This document shows, piece after piece, positions 33,701 through 40,309 of a stretch of 64,000 nt of DNA. A model generated the notes under the pieces. It was not told the DNA's origin, did no database searches, and saw only the letters and a program-made list of their open reading frames with translations. Made by a program: the position numbers and the translations under genes. Source of the stretch: Cytobacillus suaedae. Its GTDB lineage: Bacteria > Bacillota > Bacilli > Bacillales > Bacillaceae_L. The stretch covers positions 1,630,001 through 1,694,000 of the forward strand of contig CP063163.1 of assembly GCA_014960805.1 (NCBI GenBank), read 5' to 3'. Within the stretch, counting starts at the first letter, position 1. Each line of letters starts with the position of its first letter.

Positions 33701-34233
33701 CTACAACAAAAACAGAAGCAAACAAACTCATGTTTGTCCTTGAGAAAGAGCTAGAGATAAATCAATCCTACTTAGAAATAGGTGAATTAACTGAAGAATT
33801 TATTGGTCAGTCAAATAAGAAGAAGATGGACGAATTAAGCGAACAGGAAATGATTGCTATTTCAAGAGGTTTATTGCTAAAAATAAATCATGGTATGTAT
33901 AAAACAACGGGTGATGGTGAAATTGTGAGCTATGATCAATTGCATAATGAGACTTATTTTAAAGGTGCAGTTCTCGATAAATATATTGCAGGTAGAAAAA
34001 AACGAAAAGATTTAAATTCTTACGAGTATCATGAAATCTCTTTTGCCAGTGAAAGGGTAGAAAAACAGGAGAAACAGTTTATTTATTATGGTGAAATGTA
34101 TGAGGACATGACAGACATCAAGTCAAAAAAGAGAGCCCAATACTACGCTGGATATAAACTAGTGATTAAGTATGATGAGCAATCAAAAAGCTATAAAATC
34201 GCAGATGAATATGTTGTTAATATTGAAAAGTAA
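30739..34233 (+). CDS. Triple fusion: OppB-like permease, OppC-like permease, extracellular amidohydrolase
   Basis: A single 1164-residue frame. Residues 1-285 are an OppB-type permease (EAA loop NKDYIRTAYSKGTSEYFVITRHLLRN, 180-205). Residues 300-600 are an OppC-type permease (FGSDRDGRDLFS at 371-382; EAA loop NEYIDAGIVAGNTSFQLLKRYYLPN near 484-508). A further helix at 638-656 leads outside. Residues 705-960 form an amidohydrolase_2/TatD-like barrel with all metal ligands in place: H712, H714, E794, H837, H865, D923. Residues 965-1164 are unrecognised. GGGGGAAG precedes the ATG. No ABC ATPase or binding protein is encoded nearby. Likely role: process a peptide- or amide-like compound outside and import it. 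Confidence 0.85.
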   Translation: MTLLIKVLKSLALFFFAFIGIIYIVNLSEGREGIASILVSLQNIKDWQFGYTAHGTKIEEELTIYFIRSLKLIIPAFIISMVVGVAKGMIMFYFRKKELRNIWLIDRIIFGSLPDFFMFISFQLILWTIMDSLMGVGIPRLDLMGHEFWYNAIFPTLILCIYPIVFISHMTYKSLSEDENKDYIRTAYSKGTSEYFVITRHLLRNSWGTILSYTQTVMLYIVTSLPVIEFVALYEGAGYYLFRTIREDDLSIIIPLSVYFLAIMLISLLISETIKYLLVPSTIELEQDPSYKTVSKKRRLVWVIKFFDFSQRYPLLSLGTSMLSLLVVVAVFGPILPFVDNELERFTFKFLDSGQKILAPPLSPGEEGYLFGSDRDGRDLFSMLVLGAKTTLLQVFIIALLRYLIAIPLGYFASINSSIRGLSSWLNGVLSFFPSIIIVAVLSKSPAIAMSEQRMYWMLFLIAIIEVGRVSEIMKSEFLKIRQNEYIDAGIVAGNTSFQLLKRYYLPNMYQKLIYNFVNDMSRVMFVLGLLGFVSIYVDQTWVSTPSGGYYQNDSLSWPFFLENYLQDIRSAMWIPLFSSIVIAYTILSLNIFGEGLQQYFERKWRKDVKSMTKKEKSRKRIIIERVVKLPQLHPKKSLGICVLITAILIGNLSSYQLFPSTEPTSTQVDTDTIVDVTAGEGCVEEIQAMRHKYKDFTLIGKYKDLKMIDVHTHDSTRYQHTKSSWDMHHIDQLMISGYVSRKNGVLSDEMAWEAYRKYPDRLYPFFSSFDIYDEAGIETIRTNLELGFMGIGEVAAHSTQSPIVSKAEWKGKHALDGNLPKMYEMAAEYNVPVLLHIDPPRGEAITTFEEAMTSYPNTNFIFGHANAFSQPADLEKLLEKHSNLYIDFFAGFTAYNPQSSLKLADFVELIEKHPDKVLISSDSGFDVSYKKAYLAMYELIDLLTPETACKVAHENFLNLMDNQVPTTTQLQIINDYSGKLGKMIETPTTKTEANKLMFVLEKELEINQSYLEIGELTEEFIGQSNKKKMDELSEQEMIAISRGLLLKINHGMYKTTGDGEIVSYDQLHNETYFKGAVLDKYIAGRKKRKDLNSYEYHEISFASERVEKQEKQFIYYGEMYEDMTDIKSKKRAQYYAGYKLVIKYDEQSKSYKIADEYVVNIEK

Positions 34234-34238
34234 GGTTT

Positions 34239-34280
34239 ACACGTACTTTCTATTTTAAGTAGAGGGTACGTGTTTTTTTA
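34239..34280 (+). terminator. Terminator after the fusion gene
   Basis: ACACGTAC pairs with GTACGTGT across an imperfect inner stem; TTTTTT follows. Confidence 0.85.
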
Positions 34281-34322
34281 TGTATTTTCTTTGGTAAATA
34301 GGATCCAATAAATAATTTGAAT

Positions 34323-34772
34323 TCATTTCACCTTTGTTAAACCTATAGCTGTATTTTCCCAGAGTATTTTTTCAACTGCATCCCATTGATGGGCATCACA
34401 TCGTATCATTAAGACTACTTCGGATACAATTTTTTTTCTACTGAATTGCTTTTTTCGGAAGATAAATAATTTGATACCTATTCCTAGTATGATCCCTGAA
34501 ACAGCTCCGATTATTCCCCAAAGAATCGGTCCCCATTCTAAAACCATTCCATAAATAGCCCCTAAAAGCATGAAGCATGTTCCTAAAATAGCCCCAGCAT
34601 CAAAAATACTAATTCCATCTGATTGATGAATCGTATCAAAGATCTGCCTGGGCTCTTGTCTTTTATCAAGAGGGGCAGCAAATATTTTCTCTTTAGGAAT
34701 TCCTTTCTGCTCCAAAGCAGTTATGGCTAATTCAATATAGATTGAATTTTCGAAAGTGGCAATCACCATCAT
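34323..34772 (-). CDS. Membrane protein with glycine-rich helices
   Basis: The 149-residue protein has an N-terminal soluble stretch (MMVIATFENSIYIELAITAL) of PII-like or DUF1269-like appearance. Two membrane helices with many glycines follow (ILGTCFMLLGAIYGMV; ILWGIIGAVSGIILGIGI), then a basic cytoplasmic tail. The preceding gene ends 13 bases upstream, so the two are co-transcribed. No definite family; the function is unknown. Confidence 0.65.
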   Translation of the reverse strand: MMVIATFENSIYIELAITALEQKGIPKEKIFAAPLDKRQEPRQIFDTIHQSDGISIFDAGAILGTCFMLLGAIYGMVLEWGPILWGIIGAVSGIILGIGIKLFIFRKKQFSRKKIVSEVVLMIRCDAHQWDAVEKILWENTAIGLTKVK

Positions 34773-34785
34773 GCTAAATACACTC

Positions 34786-35556
34786 CTAGTCTTTTAAGGG
34801 GAATTCAAAGTTTGGTTGTTGATAATGTTGACGCAAAAACTTAGACAATTCTTTCTCTGCTAATTTGTTCAACTCGACACATGAAGTATAGGCATCATAT
34901 ATAATAAAAAGGTAAATTGAAGGAAGGTACAATAACCATTGAATGTTTAAAACCTCTTTTGTTTTCTCAAAGTTACCTAACATTGAGTATTTGATTCCCA
35001 TAGGGATATGACCATAATAAAGAATGGCAACTGTGTAACCAAAAATAAAAAAACCAGTGATGGTGCGATGAATGTATAAATGACCTAAACCAGGTACTAA
35101 AGCTGACCAAACTAATGCAATCCAAGGCTTACGCTTATCCAAGTAATTTATTCCTAAACTTCCTAGCACTATAGGAAGAACAGGAGCATCCTCACGATCT
35201 GCTAAAATATATTGCCTGTTTAGCTCCACTGTAGTTCGGTAACTATCCCAAATCCCTAGCATATAAATACTAACGTAAAGTATAAGCCATCTTTCGTTAA
35301 CGACTTCTTTTGCTGTTTCAAACTCCCCAATCATTGAGTAGTAAATACAAAGATTTACATTCGCAAGATTATTAATAAACAGCTCCCATAAAATAAGGAT
35401 AAATGCAGCTAAATACTTATGTTGCAACAGATGGCCAAATCCAGGATAGGCAAATGAAAAGAATGCGACAACATAAGGATTACGTAAGTGGAGCTGTGTT
35501 GATGTGGATTGAGTAATATATGCTCTGTTACGACGATAAGGTGGGATTTGATTCAC
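34786..35556 (-). CDS. Membrane protein with two TM2-like units
   Basis: About 256 residues; a GTG start at 35556 lies eight bases after AGGAG. Two copies of a TM2-like motif are seen: VVAFFSFAYPGFGHLLQHKY (about 27-46) and IALVWSALVPGLGHLYIHR (about 145-163). Each is followed by membrane helices and a matching YSMxGxFExxKEVxNxxWL segment, so the gene arose by internal duplication. The function is unknown. Confidence 0.7.
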   Translation of the reverse strand: MNQIPPYRRNRAYITQSTSTQLHLRNPYVVAFFSFAYPGFGHLLQHKYLAAFILILWELFINNLANVNLCIYYSMIGEFETAKEVVNERWLILYVSIYMLGIWDSYRTTVELNRQYILADREDAPVLPIVLGSLGINYLDKRKPWIALVWSALVPGLGHLYIHRTITGFFIFGYTVAILYYGHIPMGIKYSMLGNFEKTKEVLNIQWLLYLPSIYLFIIYDAYTSCVELNKLAEKELSKFLRQHYQQPNFEFPLKD

Positions 35557-35640
35557 AGGATGCACTCCTAGAACAAGTATATTTTATAAAAATACGTTTT
35601 TATTATTTACAAACCTTCCAATAAAATGCAGGTAATATAA

Positions 35641-35680
35641 TAAAAAACTTCTACAACTATAAAGCTGTAGAAGTTTTTTT
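35641..35680 (-). terminator. Terminator after the soluble histidine kinase gene
   Basis: AAACTTCTACA pairs with TGTAGAAGTTT, with a T run on the minus strand. Confidence 0.85.
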
Positions 35681-35716
35681 ATCCTATTTTATTCGATGCC
35701 AAGTCCGTTACTTAAC

Positions 35717-36850
35717 TTAATTTGACTTCGATTGAGTAGGAATTGATATTCTAAAGGTGGTTAGATCTTGATTTGATTGGCATGTGATGGTCCCGTCGTG
35801 ATTCTCAATAATTTTCTTACAAACATATAAACCAATTCCTGTACCAAGCTTCTTTGTTGTGTAAAAAGGCTCAAAAATTGTTTCTAGAGATGTGGGTGGA
35901 ATTTCTGGTCCATTATTCGATATTTCCATTATATTTTCACTATTTTCCATAAAAGTCGAAACAGTGAGTTTTCTAGGTTTTTCTTTTTGTTTTAACGCAT
36001 CAATTGAATTAATAATGATATTAAGAAGGACTTGCTTAACTTCTTCTTTGTTAACCTCAATGAAAACGTCTTTATCAAGGTCAGAGAAAATATTTACATC
36101 ATAATCAACAATACTAGGATAGGTTAACTGTAAAATCTCTTCAAATAAGTTTGATACTTGAATATTTTCTTTCTGATGCCCATTCACTTCAATCTTAGAG
36201 GTATGTAAAAATTGAGTAATTCTAAATTTTAGTTGATTAAGCTCATGTTCAATAATATCAAGGTATTTTAGATTAGGATTTTCATTTTTTAATATCTTTG
36301 TAAAGCCAATAATTGAGGTGAGAGGGTTACGAAATTCATGTACAAAACTAGAAGACATTTGGCCAAGTACAGCCAATTTATCACTATGGATTTCGTTAAT
36401 AAATAGATTTTTCTCTTCAATTTGTTTATCCTTTAAATCTGTGTATTTTGAGACAGCATGATAGCAAAAATTATCAAATAAATCATTTATTTCATCATTT
36501 ATAATCCGTAACTCATTAACAGGAAGGTCTGAAAGTAGTACATTTTTTAATATAATACTTCTTCCCATAGTGACATTGTACATAAAGTCACCAATGTTGA
36601 CATTTGCCTTCAGTCTTTCTTCTGCCACACTATATGCAAATAATCTAAGCTCCTTTGGACAGAAGGTTGAGCTAATCGCTCTTTTTGTAAAAGCATACAT
36701 TTGCAGGCCGTTTTCTTTAATTTTTTCCCTATTAATGCCTTGTTTATTTATTATAATTTTTTGATACCACTCTTCTATAAAACTTGCTTCTCTCTCTTCA
36801 AGGAATCGAATGATTTCTTCGTGATTGTATGCTTTTGAGATAGAATTCAA
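35717..36850 (-). CDS. Soluble sensor histidine kinase (sporulation-kinase type)
   Basis: The 377-residue protein has no membrane segments. An all-helical N-terminal sensor (about 1-145) precedes the HisKA domain (SSFVHEFRNPLTSIIGF, His near 169) and a HATPase domain (N-box NIIINSIDALKQ, FYTTKKLGTGIGLYVCKKII). A TTG start lies ten bases after GGAGG. The layout suits an orphan phosphorelay kinase, with no response regulator adjacent. The Sda-like peptide at 8.7 kb would be a natural inhibitor of this class. Confidence 0.9.
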   Translation of the reverse strand: MNSISKAYNHEEIIRFLEEREASFIEEWYQKIIINKQGINREKIKENGLQMYAFTKRAISSTFCPKELRLFAYSVAEERLKANVNIGDFMYNVTMGRSIILKNVLLSDLPVNELRIINDEINDLFDNFCYHAVSKYTDLKDKQIEEKNLFINEIHSDKLAVLGQMSSSFVHEFRNPLTSIIGFTKILKNENPNLKYLDIIEHELNQLKFRITQFLHTSKIEVNGHQKENIQVSNLFEEILQLTYPSIVDYDVNIFSDLDKDVFIEVNKEEVKQVLLNIIINSIDALKQKEKPRKLTVSTFMENSENIMEISNNGPEIPPTSLETIFEPFYTTKKLGTGIGLYVCKKIIENHDGTITCQSNQDLTTFRISIPTQSKSN

Positions 36851-37002
36851 ATGAAACTAACCTCCAATATTCTACCAGTATTCTTTTGAGAATAATTCGA
36901 CTCAATACCTTGTTTTCCTTCTTTTCTTCTTATTAATTTACAAAAATATACTTATTTCGTAGGTCGAAAGACTCAAGCTTTTAACTTGAGTCTTTCTTGT
37001 AT

Positions 37003-37200
37003 CTACTTTTTCATTAGAGTTTTAATCCCTTTCCATATAATTAGGAATGAGAATAGTAAGATAACAATGACGGCGATTATGATAAGGATTGGCTTTAAGC
37101 TAATCAAAATAGCTGCTGTAGTTGAAATCTTTATGATGGCAAATCCTGCAAGAATACAAGCTAAATATAAAAATACTAAACTGTCTATTTTGAATTCCAT
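37003..37200 (-). CDS. Small two-helix membrane protein (65 aa)
   Basis: The ATG at 37200 lies eight bases after GGAGG. The product begins MEFKIDSLVFLYLACILAGF and has two membrane helices rich in Ile and a short basic tail. No family is recognised. A hairpin (AAAGACTCAAG/CTTGAGTCTTT, 36967-36995) follows as probable terminator. Confidence 0.65.
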   Translation of the reverse strand: MEFKIDSLVFLYLACILAGFAIIKISTTAAILISLKPILIIIAVIVILLFSFLIIWKGIKTLMKK

Positions 37201-37373
37201 ACTATGACCTCCTTTCGTTATAGTATATGAACTGATCAAGTAGTCCGGAATAGGACTCAGAAACTATTCGATATAGGAGAATCGTCATTTTTTAGAATGA
37301 AAATTAATACTTCCTTAATAATGGAAGTTGGAGTAAAATAGGAGAAATTTAGAATAAGAGGAGAGAGAGCAAA

Positions 37374-38186
37374 TTGATAAGACGACTGAATCAACATGAC
37401 CACGAGCAGTGTTTTGCACTATTAAAACGACAGCCAGCTGAGAATCTTTTTTTGATTGGGGATATTGAGGCTTTTGGGTATGATCAGGAATTTCAGAAGG
37501 TATGGGGGGAGTTTAATGAGAATGGAGAATTAATTGCTGTCCTTTTACGATATGAAGAAAACTTTATTCCCTATGCGATTTCTGAATTTAATGCCCAGGC
37601 TTTTGCTGAAATTATGGATCAGGAAGCTACGTATTCGATGTTGTCTGGATTAAAAGAGATAACAGAAAAGATAGAACCATACATAAAAAGGAAGCGTCTT
37701 AAACGAAAAAGACAATTTTATTATGCAAAATGTACAGAGTTAAGCTCTGATACAACACAGGTTATTGATACATCCACTGTACTTCAAGCGGTGCCAGATG
37801 ATGCTGAGGAACTTGTTGCTTTATTAAGTGCAATTCCAGAGTTTAGTGAATCTAAAACAACTGTGGAGTCAAAACGCCGTGGGTTAGAAAAGGGCGTATC
37901 AAGGTCCTTTTTTATTAGGGAAGATGGAAAAATGGTATCAACAGCATCAACTACAGCAGAAAATACGTTATCTGCAATGGTTGTTGGGGTTGCAACTCTA
38001 GAAAACTATAAGAAAAAAGGATATGCTTCTCAATGCATGGTTAAGCTTTGTAAGCAGTTGCTCGCTGAGAATAAGGAATTATGTCTGTTCTACGATAATC
38101 CAGCAGCTGGTGATATTTATAAACGTATTGGATTTAGGGACATTGGTTTATGGATGATGAACTCGTTTGAGGATCTAGAAGGGTGA
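37374..38186 (+). CDS. GNAT-family acetyltransferase
   Basis: The 270-residue protein starts at TTG behind GAGGAGAG. The C-terminal GNAT domain shows AMVVGVATLENYKKKGYASQCMVKLCKQL, the acetyl-CoA-binding V-x-T-x-x-x-x-x-x-G/A block, then LCLFYDNPAAGDIYKRIGFRDIG. The N-terminal half (1-130) is a second, degenerate GNAT-like half as in the YkwB/Eis-like group. The substrate is unknown. Confidence 0.85.
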   Translation: MIRRLNQHDHEQCFALLKRQPAENLFLIGDIEAFGYDQEFQKVWGEFNENGELIAVLLRYEENFIPYAISEFNAQAFAEIMDQEATYSMLSGLKEITEKIEPYIKRKRLKRKRQFYYAKCTELSSDTTQVIDTSTVLQAVPDDAEELVALLSAIPEFSESKTTVESKRRGLEKGVSRSFFIREDGKMVSTASTTAENTLSAMVVGVATLENYKKKGYASQCMVKLCKQLLAENKELCLFYDNPAAGDIYKRIGFRDIGLWMMNSFEDLEG

Positions 38187-38236
38187 GGTTTAACTAAGGC
38201 ACCGGCTGAACTGATAACTTATATTTGAATTTAGAA

Positions 38237-38272
38237 AAGACAGCTCTAGAAAAATAGAGCTGCCTTTTTTCA
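38237..38272. terminator. Bidirectional terminator, GNAT gene/DUF962 gene
   Basis: CAGCTCTA/TAGAGCTG stem with A-rich and T-rich flanks. Confidence 0.85.
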
Positions 38273-38617
38273 TTATTTTGCTATTTTGTGATTTGTTTCT
38301 TCAAGCTTCGCTAATTCACTGTTTAGTCTACCGAACAGCGTGAAAAAATACATTTGAAAGTCCGCACGTAACGACCAAAATGGATGGCCGAAAGTGGCTG
38401 GTTTATTTCCTTCAATAAAGAAGTGAGAAATCCATGCAAAGCTGTAAGCGATTGCAGGTGCGAGTAAAATCAACCAAGCATTTGAGAAAATGATTGCAAG
38501 TCCAATACAAATGAAAACAAAGGTTGTACCAATAAAATGGCACATTCTAGTTGACTTTTTACTGTGTTGAGTTAAATAAAAGGGCCAAAATTCTTCATAA
38601 TTTTTGAATTCCTTCAT
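38273..38617 (-). CDS. DUF962/Mpo1-like membrane protein
   Basis: About 114 residues; the ATG at 38617 follows AGGAGG. The sequence has the pattern FYLTQHSKKSTRMCHFIGT (His) and SFAWISHFFIEGNKPATFGHPFWSLRADFQM, with the conserved histidines and NxPATFxxPxWS block. Yeast Mpo1, of the same family, is an Fe2+-dependent dioxygenase acting on 2-hydroxy fatty acids. The bacterial role is unknown. Confidence 0.88.
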   Translation of the reverse strand: MKEFKNYEEFWPFYLTQHSKKSTRMCHFIGTTFVFICIGLAIIFSNAWLILLAPAIAYSFAWISHFFIEGNKPATFGHPFWSLRADFQMYFFTLFGRLNSELAKLEETNHKIAK

Positions 38618-38751
38618 AAAATTCCTCCTATACATTTAGTAAGGTTGTCTACCTTATGTATATTCTAGAATTTTCTGAAAATGATTACAACTATTATTTA
38701 ATGGAGAGGCAGCTGTAGTTATCGTCCTCAATACCGGCAAAATTCCAATGA

Positions 38752-38827
38752 GAGGTCATATAAAATGATCTATGAGTTCTCAAAACCACAAAAATACGGA
38801 AACGAGGTCACATAAACCGATTTATAA
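38752..38827. repeat. Two-copy direct repeat with 52-bp offset
   Basis: GAGGTCATATAAAATGATCTAT starting at 38752 (22 bases, given here as GAGGTCATATAAA then TGATCTAT) recurs from 38804 as GAGGTCACATAAA then CGATTTAT. The offset is exactly 52 bp. It lies in the 222-base spacer between DUF962 and YedK genes, where no gene is seen. Confidence 0.5.
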
Positions 38828-38839
38828 CCTTTTCTCCAC

Positions 38840-39517
38840 CTATCCAATCTCCTGTATCAAATTAGGGGAGTTATTCCTTGGGGAATTAACCAACGAAGAT
38901 ACTTCATACGCCACCATATACTCTTCTGGAAGTGGTTTTAATAAATTCCCTAATCGCTCAGATTCAGTAATTGTTGGATCCAACCAAATCTTTTCGTCCT
39001 CTGGTTTCAATATAACTGGCATTCTATCATGAATGTCCTTTACCAGTTCATTAGGAGTAGTTGTAATGACTGTACAAGAATAAACGGATTCACCCTTTGG
39101 AGATTTCCAATGCTCCCATAATCCTGCCATTGCAAACAGGTCCGATGATTTCAATTTAATTCTCATTGGTGTTTTCGATTTGTCAGGCTGTTTCTTCCAT
39201 TCATAAAAACTATCGGCAATGACTAGGCAGCGTTTAGATTTATAGGCATTCCTGAAACTATTCTTTTCAGCTAATGTTTCAGCACGTGCATTAATCATCT
39301 TATAACCTATTTTTTCATCCTTTGCCCATGGAGGAATAAGACCCCAACGTAAAAAGCCCATTCTATTTTTCGTTCCATCGTTAATGACAGATAACACGGT
39401 CTGAGAGGGAGCGATATTATAGCTAAATTCATATTCATCGATAGTAATGCCTTGCTCTATAGAGAAACGCTCAATAATGTCCGCATATTCAGCAAATAAA
39501 GTAAAACGTCCGCACAT
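38840..39517 (-). CDS. SOS response-associated peptidase / HMCES (YedK)
   Basis: About 225 residues. The start at 39517 places the obligatory catalytic Cys at position 2 (MCGRF), supported by AAGGTG upstream. SRAP features: YNIAPSQTVL, MGFLRWGLIPPWA, NARAETLAEKNSFRNA, RCLVIADSFYEW and HDRMPVIL (catalytic His). The family crosslinks to abasic sites in single-stranded DNA through Cys2 and protects them. No LexA box was noticed next to it. Confidence 0.95.
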   Translation of the reverse strand: MCGRFTLFAEYADIIERFSIEQGITIDEYEFSYNIAPSQTVLSVINDGTKNRMGFLRWGLIPPWAKDEKIGYKMINARAETLAEKNSFRNAYKSKRCLVIADSFYEWKKQPDKSKTPMRIKLKSSDLFAMAGLWEHWKSPKGESVYSCTVITTTPNELVKDIHDRMPVILKPEDEKIWLDPTITESERLGNLLKPLPEEYMVAYEVSSLVNSPRNNSPNLIQEIG

Positions 39518-39649
39518 TGTAATCACCTTCATACTAGATTCGTCTATTTTCATTATTATCATAGGTATTAAAGTATAACAAGGAAATAGATGTATAGCTT
39601 AATTTATCATTTGTGGATACTAATGACGAGGAAAGGCAGGTAGTTAATA

Positions 39650-40150
39650 ATGTTTCGTACAAGACAAGATTTTTTGTTACTAACAAGGGCTCTTTACCAT
39701 TCAATTGATAAAAACTGGGAAGAACTTGGGCGTAAATATGGAATTACACCAGCGCAACAACACATTTTATTTATAGTTGAAACAATTGGCGAACCAATGA
39801 CAGTAAGTCAAATTAGTGAAATGGGTTGCTGGCATGTCTCATCAACCTCAAGGATACTTAGGCAACTAGAGAAGTCAAAATTAATAGAAGTTACATATGA
39901 TCGAACAAAATCAAAGAACAAATATGTCACGTTAACTCTTGCTGGTAAAAAGGTGTTAGGCAATCTTGTTAAATATGTAAACCAAAACGAAGATTTTCCT
40001 CTAGATATTTCAAAAATAGACTCAGAGGAACTGGCCATATTTCTTAAGGTGAGTTTTCAGCTTTTGAAACAAAATGAAAAAGAGCAAGTGGTAAACTGGA
40101 TACATTCTGCAAGGGTAACTGGTGGACAGTACGAACAAATACCTAAATAA
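39650..40150 (+). CDS. MarR-family regulator (Hpr/ScoC-like)
   Basis: The 166-residue protein has a winged helix (MTVSQISEMGCWHVSSTSRILRQLEKSKLIE) and a start resembling Hpr/ScoC (LTRALYHSIDKNWEELGRKYGITPAQQHIL). Hpr-type regulators repress proteases and sporulation-associated genes during growth. The gene stands alone and could act on distant targets. Confidence 0.85.
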   Translation: MFRTRQDFLLLTRALYHSIDKNWEELGRKYGITPAQQHILFIVETIGEPMTVSQISEMGCWHVSSTSRILRQLEKSKLIEVTYDRTKSKNKYVTLTLAGKKVLGNLVKYVNQNEDFPLDISKIDSEELAIFLKVSFQLLKQNEKEQVVNWIHSARVTGGQYEQIPK

Positions 40151-40309
40151 CCTAGGAAGACGCTTTGCAACTATTAAAGTCTCTAACTCTAAACCAGTCA
40201 CTTTTAGGGACTGTTATAAATTGTAATTTATGTTTGTATTTACGTATCTATCTTGATGCATTGGTCATTCTAAAGGTTAGATGAAACATGTGAAGGGAAG
40301 GTGATTTTG

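Noticed and set aside
30739-34233. Misassembly or missing stop codon as the explanation for the triple fusion
   Set aside because: The frame is open through both linkers, codon use is uniform, and a dedicated transmembrane helix and polar linker join permease and hydrolase, as expected for a real fusion. It cannot be excluded without reads.
38772-39032. Plus-strand 86-residue frame
   Set aside because: It lies antisense to the C-terminus of the YedK gene and in a spacer containing the 52-bp repeat; low-complexity serine-rich product.
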